Program-made: the position numbers and the translations under genes
Notes under the pieces: generated by a model
Told to the model about the DNA's origin: nothing
Databases searched by the model: none
The model's input: only the letters and a program-made list of their open reading frames with translations
In this document: piece by piece, positions 34,093 to 42,017 of the stretch
Layout: the number at the start of each line of letters is the position of its first letter
How positions within the stretch are numbered: the first letter of the stretch is position 1
DNA from: an uncultured Flavonifractor sp.
GTDB lineage: Bacteria > Bacillota > Clostridia > Oscillospirales > Oscillospiraceae
DNA length: 60,327 nucleotides
Reading direction: 5' to 3'
Assembly: GCA_910585415.1 (NCBI GenBank)
Contig: CAJUDT010000003.1
Coordinates: 1 to 60,327 of the forward strand

Positions 34093-35544
34093 ATGCCGCT
34101 TATGACCGGTGAAGCATACATCGAATCCATCCGCAGGATGAAAATGAACGTCTACATGTTCGGCAAAAAGGTCGCGTGTCCCGTTGAGGACCCAATCCTT
34201 CGTCCCTCTCTGAACTCTGTCCGTATGACCTATGATTTGGCGCAGCTTCCTGAGTATCAGGACCTGATGACCGCAATCTCGCCCTACACCGGGAAACGGG
34301 TCAACCGTTTCACTCACATCCACCAGTCCACAGAGGACCTGGTCAAAAAGGTCAAGATGCAGCGCCTTTTGGGACAGAAAACCGCCGCCTGCTTTCAGCG
34401 CTGTGTGGGCATGGACGCCTTCAATGCCGTGTTCTCCACCACCTTCGAGACCGACCGGAAGCACGGAACCGGCTACCATGAGGCGTTCAAGCGCTTCATG
34501 TGCTACGTTCAGGAGAACGACCTGACCGTGGACGGCGCCATGACCGACCCCAAGGGGGACCGCTCCAAGGCTCCCCACGCCCAGAGTGACCCGGATCTCT
34601 TTCTCCGCGTGGTGGAACGCCGCGCCGACGGTGTAGTGGTCCGGGGGGCCAAGGTCCACCAAACCGGCGTGCTGAACAGCCACGAGGTAATCGTAATGCC
34701 CACCATCGCCATGGGCCCCGAGGACAAGGACTACGCCATCTCCTTTGCCGTACCCATGGATACCCCTGGAATTACGATGATTATCGGCCGCCAGTCCTGC
34801 GATACCCGCAAGCTGGAGCACACCGAGATGGACGTGGGCAATGCTGAATTTGGCGGCGTGGAAGCGCTGACAGTATTCCACGATGTATTTGTCCCCAATG
34901 ACCGTATTTTCCTCAATGGCGAGACGGAGTTCGCCGGTATGCTGGTGGAGCGGTTCGCCGGCTACCACCGCCAGAGCTATGGCGGATGTAAAGTTGGGGT
35001 GGGCGATGTGCTCATTGGCGCCGCCGCCCTGGCCGCTGACTACAATGGAGCCGCAAAGGCCTCCCACATCAAGGATAAACTCATTGAGATGACCCATTTG
35101 AATGAGACGCTATACGCCTGCGGCATTGCCTGCTCCGCCGAGGGACATCCCACCGAGAGCGGCAACTACATCATCGACCTGCTGCTGGCCAACGTGTGCA
35201 AGCAGAATGTCACTCGTTTCCCCTATGAAATCGTCCGTCTGGCCGAGGACATTGCCGGTGGCCTCATGGTCACCGCCCCCTCAGAGGCCGATTTCCGCGA
35301 TGAAACCCTGGGGCCCATCATTGACAAGTATCTCAAGGGGGTGGCTGCGGTATCCACCGAAAACCGCCTGCGCATTCTCCGCCTGATTGAAAACCTGGCC
35401 CTGGGCACCGCTGCGGTAGGCTACCGCACCGAGTCCCTGCACGGCGCGGGCTCTCCCCAGGCCCAGCGCGTCATGATTGCCCGTCAGGGAAATCTGGAGC
35501 ACAAAAAATCGCTGGCCAAAGCGCTGGCACACATCAAGGATTGA
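34093..35544 (+). CDS. abfD: 4-hydroxybutyryl-CoA dehydratase/vinylacetyl-CoA isomerase (AbfD)
   Basis: A 483-residue FAD/[4Fe-4S] enzyme that converts 4-hydroxybutyryl-CoA to crotonyl-CoA by a ketyl-radical mechanism. The cluster ligands known from the C. aminobutyricum enzyme (C99, C103, H292, C299) are all present: Cys100 and Cys104 in AACFQRCVG, and His292 and Cys299 in YHRQSYGGCK. This separates it from 4-hydroxyphenylacetate 3-hydroxylases of the same fold, which lack the cluster. The length is normal. It is the third gene of the P2 operon. Crotonyl-CoA reduction to butyryl-CoA must be encoded elsewhere. Confidence 0.95.
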   Translation: MPLMTGEAYIESIRRMKMNVYMFGKKVACPVEDPILRPSLNSVRMTYDLAQLPEYQDLMTAISPYTGKRVNRFTHIHQSTEDLVKKVKMQRLLGQKTAACFQRCVGMDAFNAVFSTTFETDRKHGTGYHEAFKRFMCYVQENDLTVDGAMTDPKGDRSKAPHAQSDPDLFLRVVERRADGVVVRGAKVHQTGVLNSHEVIVMPTIAMGPEDKDYAISFAVPMDTPGITMIIGRQSCDTRKLEHTEMDVGNAEFGGVEALTVFHDVFVPNDRIFLNGETEFAGMLVERFAGYHRQSYGGCKVGVGDVLIGAAALAADYNGAAKASHIKDKLIEMTHLNETLYACGIACSAEGHPTESGNYIIDLLLANVCKQNVTRFPYEIVRLAEDIAGGLMVTAPSEADFRDETLGPIIDKYLKGVAAVSTENRLRILRLIENLALGTAAVGYRTESLHGAGSPQAQRVMIARQGNLEHKKSLAKALAHIKD

Positions 35545-35555
35545 CGCAAAAATCC

Positions 35556-35594
35556 GGGGGCCTGCACAGCCATGTGCCTGCGCAGGCCCCCTTT
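35556..35594 (+). terminator. Hairpin between abfD and the NifU-like gene
   Basis: GGGGGCCTGC (35556-35565) pairs with GCAGGCCCCC (35582-35591), followed only by TTT. It is probably a partial terminator or processing site that lowers expression of the downstream gene. Confidence 0.5.
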
Positions 35595-35636
35595 CGCTGC
35601 CTCGATTCTTGTACTGTTTTTTGGAGGTGCGTCATT

Positions 35637-35918
35637 ATGACAGCGATGGAGCAGATTGAACAGGTGTTGAACACACAGGTACGCCCCCATCTGCACGCAC
35701 ACGGCGGCGATATCGTCTCCCTGAGCCTTACAGATGGGATTTACCGTTTTCAGTTCCTGGGGCAGTGTTCTGGCTGTCCCTCCGCCTATCTGACCACAGA
35801 ACAGGTGGTGGCGGAAGCTCTGAAAGAGGCTCTGCCCCAGCTGGTTGAGCAGGTTATTCTGGTTCAGGAGGTGAGCCCCTCCCTGCTGGCCCAGGCCAGG
35901 GCCATTCTGGGGGGATGA
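35637..35918 (+). CDS. NifU-like Fe-S scaffold domain protein
   Basis: A 93-residue protein equal to the C-terminal domain of NifU/Nfu. It has VRPHLHAHGGDIVSLSL and the cluster-binding CxxC in GQCSGCPSAYLTTEQVV. It should carry or deliver Fe-S clusters. Its position after abfD suggests it helps mature the dehydratase's [4Fe-4S] centre. The ATG follows TTGGAGG and the gene ends before a strong hairpin. Confidence 0.9.
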   Translation: MTAMEQIEQVLNTQVRPHLHAHGGDIVSLSLTDGIYRFQFLGQCSGCPSAYLTTEQVVAEALKEALPQLVEQVILVQEVSPSLLAQARAILGG

Positions 35919-35955
35919 GCGGTAAGAGCTTTGGGAACCAATTATGAGACGCACA

Positions 35956-35994
35956 GCAGGGCCCCCTCCGGCAGCTTTTCGGTGGGGGCCCTGC
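35956..35994. terminator. GC-rich hairpin between convergent operons
   Basis: GCAGGGCCCCC (35956-35966) pairs perfectly with GGGGGCCCTGC (35984-35994). It lies between the NifU-like gene and the convergent permease gene. There is no long T-tract on either side. Confidence 0.65.
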
Positions 35995-36036
35995 TCGTGT
36001 GTCAAATGGAGGGAATTTACTTGTAACTGGATTGGG

Positions 36037-37467
36037 CTATGCTGCAGTTTGTGCTCGTTCTTCTGCCGCCTCAGCTTCCTGATCTGCCTTGACCTCCGCC
36101 ATGGAGCCGCGGAAATCCGCAAGTATTTTCTTCTTGTCGCATACCACAAAGTACATGATAATTCCGGCTATCAACGCCCATTTGGCGCCCTTTACCGCAA
36201 GGAAGGTACCCATAACGCCCATGATGCAGAAGTCCATCTTATCCTTGGCCTGATCCACCGCCACTCTGGACATGCTAAAGGCCTGGACAAACATACTAAC
36301 CGATACCGCAGGCGGGAGAATGGGATTCAGGGCCACCACAATGGGAACAAAGGCCACCGCGAAGGCGGTGCCGATGCGGAAGGTGCCCATGCCGCTCCAC
36401 ACCGACTCCATCGCCTTCTTGCCGTCCTTATAGCGGTTGAGGATGGCGATGGCCAGCGGCGCGCCCAGAGGTCCGCACATACAGATATTGGGGCAGATCA
36501 GTGCGCACAGCAGGTTCCGAATCCCGCAGATAAGATTGGAACGGTTGGGGTTGAAGAATATCTTTTCGTCGTTCCGTGTCTCCTGAGCGTCCTTCATCAG
36601 CGCCTTACAGGTGACGAAGTCGCCAAAGCCAATGATGTAGATGACAATGGCCTGAGGGACTGCCTTGATAAACATTTCACCGGTGGGGAACCCCAGCGCA
36701 AAGGGGCTGCAATAGGACGCCAGCTGGCCAAAATCGGGAATCCGAATCAGGTTGGTCAGACTGAGCGTGGAAAAGTCCGGCCAGGCGCACTCTCCAACCA
36801 GAGGGGCCACAAGGACACAGATTAAAAACGATGGGACCATGCCGAAGCGTCCGATAAAGTCCAGAATCTTGGACTTTTTGCGCAGCTCCTGATATGTGTT
36901 GGAGAAGAGCAGGAACAGTGCAAGCGCGGTACACAGCGCCGCAGCAATGGGATACTGTCCAAACCGGCCGCCATCCTTCAGCTCACCCCACCCGGCGGAA
37001 ATTGCAGCACCCAGCAAAATGCCCGCCTTGAGTGCATTTGGAACGATACCCACCAGCTTTCTGGCCAAGCCGGTGGCGCCCATGAACAGATAAATGACCG
37101 CCACCAGCAGCTGTACAGCGCACAGCGCCTGCATTCGGGCAGCGCCCTCTTCAAACTGTGTGAGGTAGACGGTGGTCAGCGCAATTGAGGGCGTCACCCA
37201 GCCGGGTACCACAGGGTCGCCCAGCAGTACCTGCAACAGATACAGCAGACCCATTACAATGACCATATCCCATACCACATCGTGGGGCAGGTGGGGATTG
37301 GCTGCGGAAATCATGGGCATTGCGCTCAGACAGCAGCAGCAGAGAAACAGCGCCAGGATGAAATCCATAATTTCAAAGCGGTAATGTAAGCCCGGCAGGC
37401 GGATCTTGAACGGTCCGGCAGGAATATGCGCCACTTCCTGGCCCGGCGTGCTCTTTATAATAGCCAC
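36037..37467 (-). CDS. Polytopic membrane transporter (NCS2/SulP-like fold, family uncertain)
   Basis: A 476-residue protein with about 12-14 hydrophobic segments. The phrase FNPNRSNLICGIRNLLCALICPNICMCGPLGAPLAIAILNRYKDG and the long GVVPNALKAGILLGAAISAGWGEL-type helix suggest the NCS2/SulP superfamily of anion or nucleobase carriers, but I do not recognise the exact subfamily. The start is GTG, 10 bases after AAGGAG. It follows the second CoA-transferase by 51 bases on the same strand and should share sigma-54 promoter P3, so a carboxylate substrate or product is likely. The acidic tail is unstructured. Confidence 0.72.
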   Translation of the reverse strand: MAIIKSTPGQEVAHIPAGPFKIRLPGLHYRFEIMDFILALFLCCCCLSAMPMISAANPHLPHDVVWDMVIVMGLLYLLQVLLGDPVVPGWVTPSIALTTVYLTQFEEGAARMQALCAVQLLVAVIYLFMGATGLARKLVGIVPNALKAGILLGAAISAGWGELKDGGRFGQYPIAAALCTALALFLLFSNTYQELRKKSKILDFIGRFGMVPSFLICVLVAPLVGECAWPDFSTLSLTNLIRIPDFGQLASYCSPFALGFPTGEMFIKAVPQAIVIYIIGFGDFVTCKALMKDAQETRNDEKIFFNPNRSNLICGIRNLLCALICPNICMCGPLGAPLAIAILNRYKDGKKAMESVWSGMGTFRIGTAFAVAFVPIVVALNPILPPAVSVSMFVQAFSMSRVAVDQAKDKMDFCIMGVMGTFLAVKGAKWALIAGIIMYFVVCDKKKILADFRGSMAEVKADQEAEAAEERAQTAA

Positions 37468-37518
37468 AGATAAAACGCTCCTTCCTCATCCTTCATATGT
37501 GTTTGCTGTTACGGCGCC

Positions 37519-38823
37519 TTAAAGCCCCCAGCCGTATACCCGTTTATATTCGCTACGCAGTTCATCGCGGAAATCGGGGTGGGCAATGGCAATCAGCGCC
37601 TTGGCGCGCTCCCGCAGGGATTTGCCCCGCATCTGCGCAATGCCGAACTCCGTAATCACATAGTCCACATCGGTGCGCGAGGTGGTCACAGGGGTACCGG
37701 GCTTGAGGGTGGGGACAATCTTGGAGATGGTCCCGCCCTTGGCGGTGGCGTAGCAGGCAATGATCGACTTGCCGCCTGGGGACATTTTAGCGCCCCGCAC
37801 AAAGTCCACCTGTCCGCCAATGCCGCTGATCTGGCGGGCTCCAATGGCCTCCGAGCACACCTGCCCCGTCAGGTCCACCTCAACGCAGGAGTTGATGGAG
37901 ACGACGTTGCTGTTTTTGCATATGATTCTGGGGTCGTTGGTGTAATCCACCGCCCGCAGCTCAAACATGGGGTTGTCATTGACCATCTTGTAGAGCGCTT
38001 CTGTGCCATAGTAGCTGGTGCAGACCACCTTTCCTGTGTCAATCTCCTTCCGGCTGCCGTTGATGACGCCCAGCTCACACAGGTGTTTCACACCGTCGCC
38101 AATGATCTCGGAGTGAATGCCCAGGTCCTTTTTGCCGTCCAGGAAGCCCAGCACGGCGTCCGGGATTGCGCCGATTCCCATCTGCATACAGGAACCATCC
38201 ACAATCAGCTCCGCGCAGTAGCCGCCGATGGCCCGCTCCACATCCGTAATCTTAGTGACCGGCGCTGGAGTAATGGGGCGGTCGCTCTCCACAAAGGCGT
38301 CGATTTCCGTTACGTGCATCACCGCATCGCCAAAGACACGGGGACACTGGGCGTTGACCTCCGCAATCACGGTTCTGGACAGCCGGGCGGCAACAATCAT
38401 ATAATCCGTGCTGATTCCCAGGCTCACATAGCCGTGCTCGTCGGGGGGAGAGACCTGGATGAGGGAGACATCCGGCTTCATGCTGGTGCGCAGCAGATCC
38501 GGAATCTCAGAAAAATGGCTGGGCGTGAGGTCGCCATAGCCGGCAGCCAGCGCCTTGGCCGAGTTTCCTGACACAAACCAGGGATTCATGTGGAAGTGAT
38601 CCTTATACTGCTCTTCTGCGAAGGGAATCCCGTCCGAGGTGAGCATACAGCTGATCTCCACATTCTCATAGGCCTTGTAATTTTGGATCATCGCGTCAAT
38701 GATCGGCAGAGGCGCGCCGCCCAGGTGGGAATTGATTACCCGATCCCCGCTTTTGACCAGAGCGACCGCCTCCTCCGCGGTCATCCTGTGTTCATCGTAA
38801 TATGCTTTCCAAGCCTGACTCAT
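37519..38823 (-). CDS. Second acetyl-CoA hydrolase/transferase family CoA-transferase
   Basis: A 434-residue paralogue of the CoA-transferase at 30096, with the same layout: MQMGIGAIPDAVL, catalytic Glu239 in GIHSEIIGDG, GARQISGIGGQVDFVRGA, and a C-terminal FGIAQMRGKSLRERAKALIAIAHPDF. It differs in the N-terminal substrate region (NSHLGGAPLPIIDAM rather than LGHAVGEPCHLVDAM), so it probably prefers another acid or donor. Butyryl-CoA:acetate/4-hydroxybutyrate exchange is one option. The ATG at 38823 follows GGAGG. First gene from sigma-54 promoter P3. Confidence 0.9.
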   Translation of the reverse strand: MSQAWKAYYDEHRMTAEEAVALVKSGDRVINSHLGGAPLPIIDAMIQNYKAYENVEISCMLTSDGIPFAEEQYKDHFHMNPWFVSGNSAKALAAGYGDLTPSHFSEIPDLLRTSMKPDVSLIQVSPPDEHGYVSLGISTDYMIVAARLSRTVIAEVNAQCPRVFGDAVMHVTEIDAFVESDRPITPAPVTKITDVERAIGGYCAELIVDGSCMQMGIGAIPDAVLGFLDGKKDLGIHSEIIGDGVKHLCELGVINGSRKEIDTGKVVCTSYYGTEALYKMVNDNPMFELRAVDYTNDPRIICKNSNVVSINSCVEVDLTGQVCSEAIGARQISGIGGQVDFVRGAKMSPGGKSIIACYATAKGGTISKIVPTLKPGTPVTTSRTDVDYVITEFGIAQMRGKSLRERAKALIAIAHPDFRDELRSEYKRVYGWGL

Positions 38824-38870
38824 TGTGTGATTCCTCCTGTCAATTTGTTTTCTGGAGCACCTCTGTAAAA

Positions 38871-38887
38871 AGCAAATCAAGTGCCAG
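38871..38887 (-). promoter_or_regulatory. Sigma-54 promoter P3 (second CoA-transferase operon)
   Basis: On the minus strand, CTGGCACTTGATTTGCT matches the -24/-12 consensus at every fixed position, 47 bases before the ATG. A stretch near 38950 (CCGTTTTTCGG) resembles a shortened activator half-site pair. Confidence 0.88.
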
Positions 38888-39134
38888 CTTTTCAGCCGCA
38901 GGCGGTCCTTCACAAAAAATCATGAACACACATAAATAATGCGGAAAATCCTCCGTTTTTCGGCAGTTCAGTCATGATTATCTCCCGTTCCCCTATTACG
39001 CACAGCGGACCGGCCTCAGCTCCGCATTCCACGTTTTTGGACACGGACTGGCTTCAGCAGAAAACCATATCCGTTCCAGCCGCCTAAAACCGACCTGTTC
39101 TGCCCAAAACCGGCTGCTTGCCAAACAAAAAGAA

Positions 39135-39176
39135 TACGTCCGAAATTCCGCCTCACAGAGTAGAATTTCGGACGTA
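39135..39176 (-). terminator. Terminator of the sigma-54 activator gene, overlapping activator-like motifs
   Basis: TACGTCCGAAATTC (39135-39148) pairs perfectly over 14 bp with GAATTTCGGACGTA (39163-39176). On the minus strand it is followed by TTCTTTTTGTTT. Both arms contain the TCCGAA/TTCGGA half-sites of the proposed activator motif; the first (TCCGAAATTCCG, 39139-39150) lies 252 bases upstream of the P3 -24 element, so the element may do double duty. Confidence 0.75.
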
Positions 39177-39185
39177 CGCCCAGCG

Positions 39186-40694
39186 CTAAATATCAGGGCT
39201 GGTGTCTCCATATTTTTCTTGGTACTGCTTGAACTTTCCTGCAAATGTGCTCCTTTTCATCCCAACGGACTGGGCGGCGTCCTTCATATTCCCATATTTC
39301 TGATAGGCCCTGCGCATATGGTGATACTCAATTCGCTTCAGCCGCTCATCCAGGTTGATCTGGCCCGCTTCCGCCGAAATGCTGGAGGGATGCAGCTGAA
39401 TCGAGTCAAATTCACGAGCCCCAATCTCATCCTCCTCGCTGATAATCATTGCCCGCTCCACCATATTGCGCAGCTCACGCACGTTGCCGGGCCAGGAATA
39501 TTGCTGAATCGTTCTCAGTGCCTTTGGCGAAAATGTCTTTTGATAACCGTATTTCTGGTTGATTTCCATCCGAAAGTGCTCAACCATCGGCAAAATGTCC
39601 CCTGGCCGCTCTCGCAGCGGCGGAACATAAATTGGCACGACGTTCAGCCGGTAATACAGGTCTATTCGGAACAGCTTCTCATTGACCATCTGGCGCAGGT
39701 CGCGGTTTGTTGCAGAGATCACCCGCACGTTGATTTTGAACGGCTTCGTCCCGCCCACACGGGTAATTTCCCGCTCCTGCAGCACCCGCAGGAGCTTGGC
39801 CTGCATATTGAGCGGCAGCTCTCCGATTTCATCCAAAAAAATGGTTCCATTGTTGGCCGCTTCAAACAGTCCCTGCTTTCCCTCCTGCTTGGCCCCGGTA
39901 AAGGCCCCCCGCTCGTATCCAAACAGCTCGGATTCAAACAGATTTTCCGCAATGGTACTGCAATTCAGCTTGATGAATGGGCCGCCGCTTCTTGGGCTGT
40001 TGTTGTGAATATATTTGGCGATAACCTCTTTTCCAACGCCGGTCTCGCCGGTCAGCATAACTGAGGAATCCACATTTGCAATCTTTTGGGCAGAGCGGAG
40101 CAGTTCTAGGGAGTTTGGGTCCTCCAGCACCAGATTATCGCTGGAAAGCAGCTGCTTCTTTAATTGGGCAATCTCGTCCTCATACCTTGTAATAAGCGTT
40201 TTATCCTTGGCGTTTTCTTCTCTCAGACTGTTGATTTCCGTCATATCCCGAATACAGCCAATCATAAGGGTGATATTCCCATCGTTGTCAAAGACAGGCT
40301 TGCACGTCACCAGGCACTGCTTTCCTGTTCGGTAAAAATATGATTCAATGGTCATCGCCCGCCGGGTTTGCTTTACCAATAAGATACAGGACTTATCAAT
40401 ATAGTGCTGATTCACCAGCTCCTCTGGCGGAAGATCCCGGATTTCCTCCTGGCTCAGTCCCGATATCGTCTTATAGGCGTCGTTGACATAGACGCCGTGG
40501 CCCACCTCGTTTCCGATATAAATGCCGTCGTTGGACTGGTCGATTACATATTTCCACTCGTGATAGGTCAGCAAACTCTCATACAGGCATTTGAGTAGGT
40601 CCTCCCGTGGGAGGCCGGCAAAAACTGCGGCGACCTCCTCGAAGGACGGGTTCACGTTGTCGTGAAACAAGCTGTCTAAGGGGGTATCCAACAT
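39186..40694 (-). CDS. PAS-containing sigma-54-dependent transcriptional activator
   Basis: A 502-residue NtrC-type enhancer-binding protein. The N-terminal part holds a PAS domain (about residues 55-160; NDGIYIGNEVGHGVYVNDAYK). A coiled linker leads to the AAA+ domain with Walker A GETGVGKE (about 216-223), the sigma-54-contacting GAFTGA (about 263-268), Walker B GTIFLDEIGELP, and the R-finger region. The C-terminus is a Fis-type helix-turn-helix (MKDAAQSVGMKRSTFAGKFKQY). There is no receiver, so a small ligand or redox signal on the PAS domain likely controls it. The ATG follows AAGGAGG. It lies amid four sigma-54 promoters and is their obvious regulator. Confidence 0.95.
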   Translation of the reverse strand: MLDTPLDSLFHDNVNPSFEEVAAVFAGLPREDLLKCLYESLLTYHEWKYVIDQSNDGIYIGNEVGHGVYVNDAYKTISGLSQEEIRDLPPEELVNQHYIDKSCILLVKQTRRAMTIESYFYRTGKQCLVTCKPVFDNDGNITLMIGCIRDMTEINSLREENAKDKTLITRYEDEIAQLKKQLLSSDNLVLEDPNSLELLRSAQKIANVDSSVMLTGETGVGKEVIAKYIHNNSPRSGGPFIKLNCSTIAENLFESELFGYERGAFTGAKQEGKQGLFEAANNGTIFLDEIGELPLNMQAKLLRVLQEREITRVGGTKPFKINVRVISATNRDLRQMVNEKLFRIDLYYRLNVVPIYVPPLRERPGDILPMVEHFRMEINQKYGYQKTFSPKALRTIQQYSWPGNVRELRNMVERAMIISEEDEIGAREFDSIQLHPSSISAEAGQINLDERLKRIEYHHMRRAYQKYGNMKDAAQSVGMKRSTFAGKFKQYQEKYGDTSPDI

Positions 40695-40708
40695 GACGCG
40701 TTTCCTCC

Positions 40709-41029
40709 TTATATGATTTCCGCAGAGCTTTCCCGTCCATCTTGCTGGACGAGGCGGCCAATGACACGACAGAGCGCAGGAAAATCCTCTTTACCCACAA
40801 ACCAGCAGATTTTTTCTTCCACAGCTTGGAACTCTGACACAGATACGCACCGCGCGGAGCAGCCGCAAACTGCCACCAGCAATTCCACCGTGCCGCACTC
40901 CAGGGCTGAAACAAAGGAGACGCCTGGAAAAGCAGCCTTCAGCCGTTCAACGGCCTCCACCCGGTCATATCTCGGATTACATCCGCCGCAGTATTTTACA
41001 CCAACCTTTATCTCTTTTAATAATGTCAT
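40709..41029 (-). CDS. Unrecognised small Cys-rich protein
   Basis: A 106-residue soluble protein with two cysteine groups: KYCGGCNPRYDR near the N-terminus and CGCSARC in the middle, plus single Cys at about residues 45 and 79. The pattern suggests metal or Fe-S binding or thiol chemistry, but I do not recognise the family. ATG at 41029 follows AAGGTG; an in-frame GTG at 41038 overlaps that site. It ends 14 bases before the sigma-54 activator start, so the two are one operon and this protein may modulate or supply the signal for the activator. No promoter was clear. Confidence 0.75.
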   Translation of the reverse strand: MTLLKEIKVGVKYCGGCNPRYDRVEAVERLKAAFPGVSFVSALECGTVELLVAVCGCSARCVSVSEFQAVEEKICWFVGKEDFPALCRVIGRLVQQDGRESSAEII

Positions 41030-41138
41030 GCAATTCACCTTATTTTATTCTGAACGCCTCTAAAACAATCGGTCCAGCAAAGGGGGAAGTCAGGAGACAT
41101 GAGCGGGGTGCGGGGTCCGTGGAACAGCCGCCCGCCCT

Positions 41139-41783
41139 TCACTGCGCGCCTTTGCACCGCTCCAGCCGAAGCAGAGGGCAGCATACCGCCGTTGCGGCCG
41201 CAACGGCAAGGAGCAGCTCGGCCACTCCGTTGGTGAACACAACGGACATGAGTACACCCGTCAGAAGCTCATAGCCTACGCCCAGCGCCGAGGCGTACTC
41301 GGCGCCAAACAGCAGATAAATCAGCAGCAGCACCAGTGCCGTATTGGCCGCGGCACCCACAGCGCCGCAGACCGCGCAGGCGGCATGGTCGCCGATTCCC
41401 CTCCGTTTCAACCCTCTGAACAATAGGCCGGGTAGCAGCCCTGTCAAAATCCGGGGCAGAAAGGCCACCAGCAGGGCCTTTGCGCTCCCGTGCTCTGCGC
41501 CCGGCACCGGCAGAAACGGAGAAAACACAAAGGTGGTCAGTGTCGGCGCTATTGTGGAACGGACCACTGACATCACGCCAAATACTCCACCCAGAAAGGC
41601 GCCGCTGCCTGGACCCAGCAAAATTGCTCCCACAATTACAGGAATATGTGAGGTTGTGGCCTTTACAAAGGGCAGTGGAATTGATCCCACCGGTGTAACG
41701 GAGAGCACCACCAAAATTGCCGTCAGCAGCGCCAGCTTCGTCAAAAAGCGCGTATGCTGTGTTCTTTGATCCACAGATATCAT
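41139..41783 (-). CDS. ECF transporter S component
   Basis: A 214-residue membrane protein with six hydrophobic segments and the ECF substrate-binding-subunit pattern IPLPFVKATTSHIPVIVGAILLGPGSGAFLGGVFG near the N-terminus. It needs the shared energising module (EcfA, EcfA', EcfT), which is not in the window. The pattern recalls pantothenate-type S components, which would fit a pathway with heavy CoA use, but riboflavin or another vitamin cannot be excluded. It has its own sigma-54 promoter (P4), tying it to the regulon. GGGGGA lies ahead of the ATG. Confidence 0.82.
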   Translation of the reverse strand: MISVDQRTQHTRFLTKLALLTAILVVLSVTPVGSIPLPFVKATTSHIPVIVGAILLGPGSGAFLGGVFGVMSVVRSTIAPTLTTFVFSPFLPVPGAEHGSAKALLVAFLPRILTGLLPGLLFRGLKRRGIGDHAACAVCGAVGAAANTALVLLLIYLLFGAEYASALGVGYELLTGVLMSVVFTNGVAELLLAVAAATAVCCPLLRLERCKGAQ

Positions 41784-41844
41784 TTCAATCTATCCCCCTG
41801 CCAAAACAGCGCGGCATACCGCAAACCAGATTATCACTGTTTAT

Positions 41845-41861
41845 TGCAAACAATATGCCAG
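41845..41861 (-). promoter_or_regulatory. Sigma-54 promoter P4 (ECF S component)
   Basis: On the minus strand, CTGGCATATTGTTTGCA matches the -24/-12 consensus at all fixed positions, 61 bases before the ATG. Confidence 0.88.
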
Positions 41862-42017
41862 CTTTTCAGGCAGAGCTCCGCTTTCTTCCGACAGGCTGTA
41901 AGCGCTGCAAATAAGCCGTTTTCTGTGTTGCCCATGCGGCCTCTCATTTTTCACTCCGCCTGTCTATCCTGATTTTTGGATTTTTTTCGACGTCTATCAT
42001 TGATTTTTGAATTATAT

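Noticed and set aside
34093..35544. abfD read as a 4-hydroxyphenylacetate 3-hydroxylase
   Set aside because: All four [4Fe-4S] ligands of 4-hydroxybutyryl-CoA dehydratase are present, including His292 and Cys299, which the hydroxylases lack.
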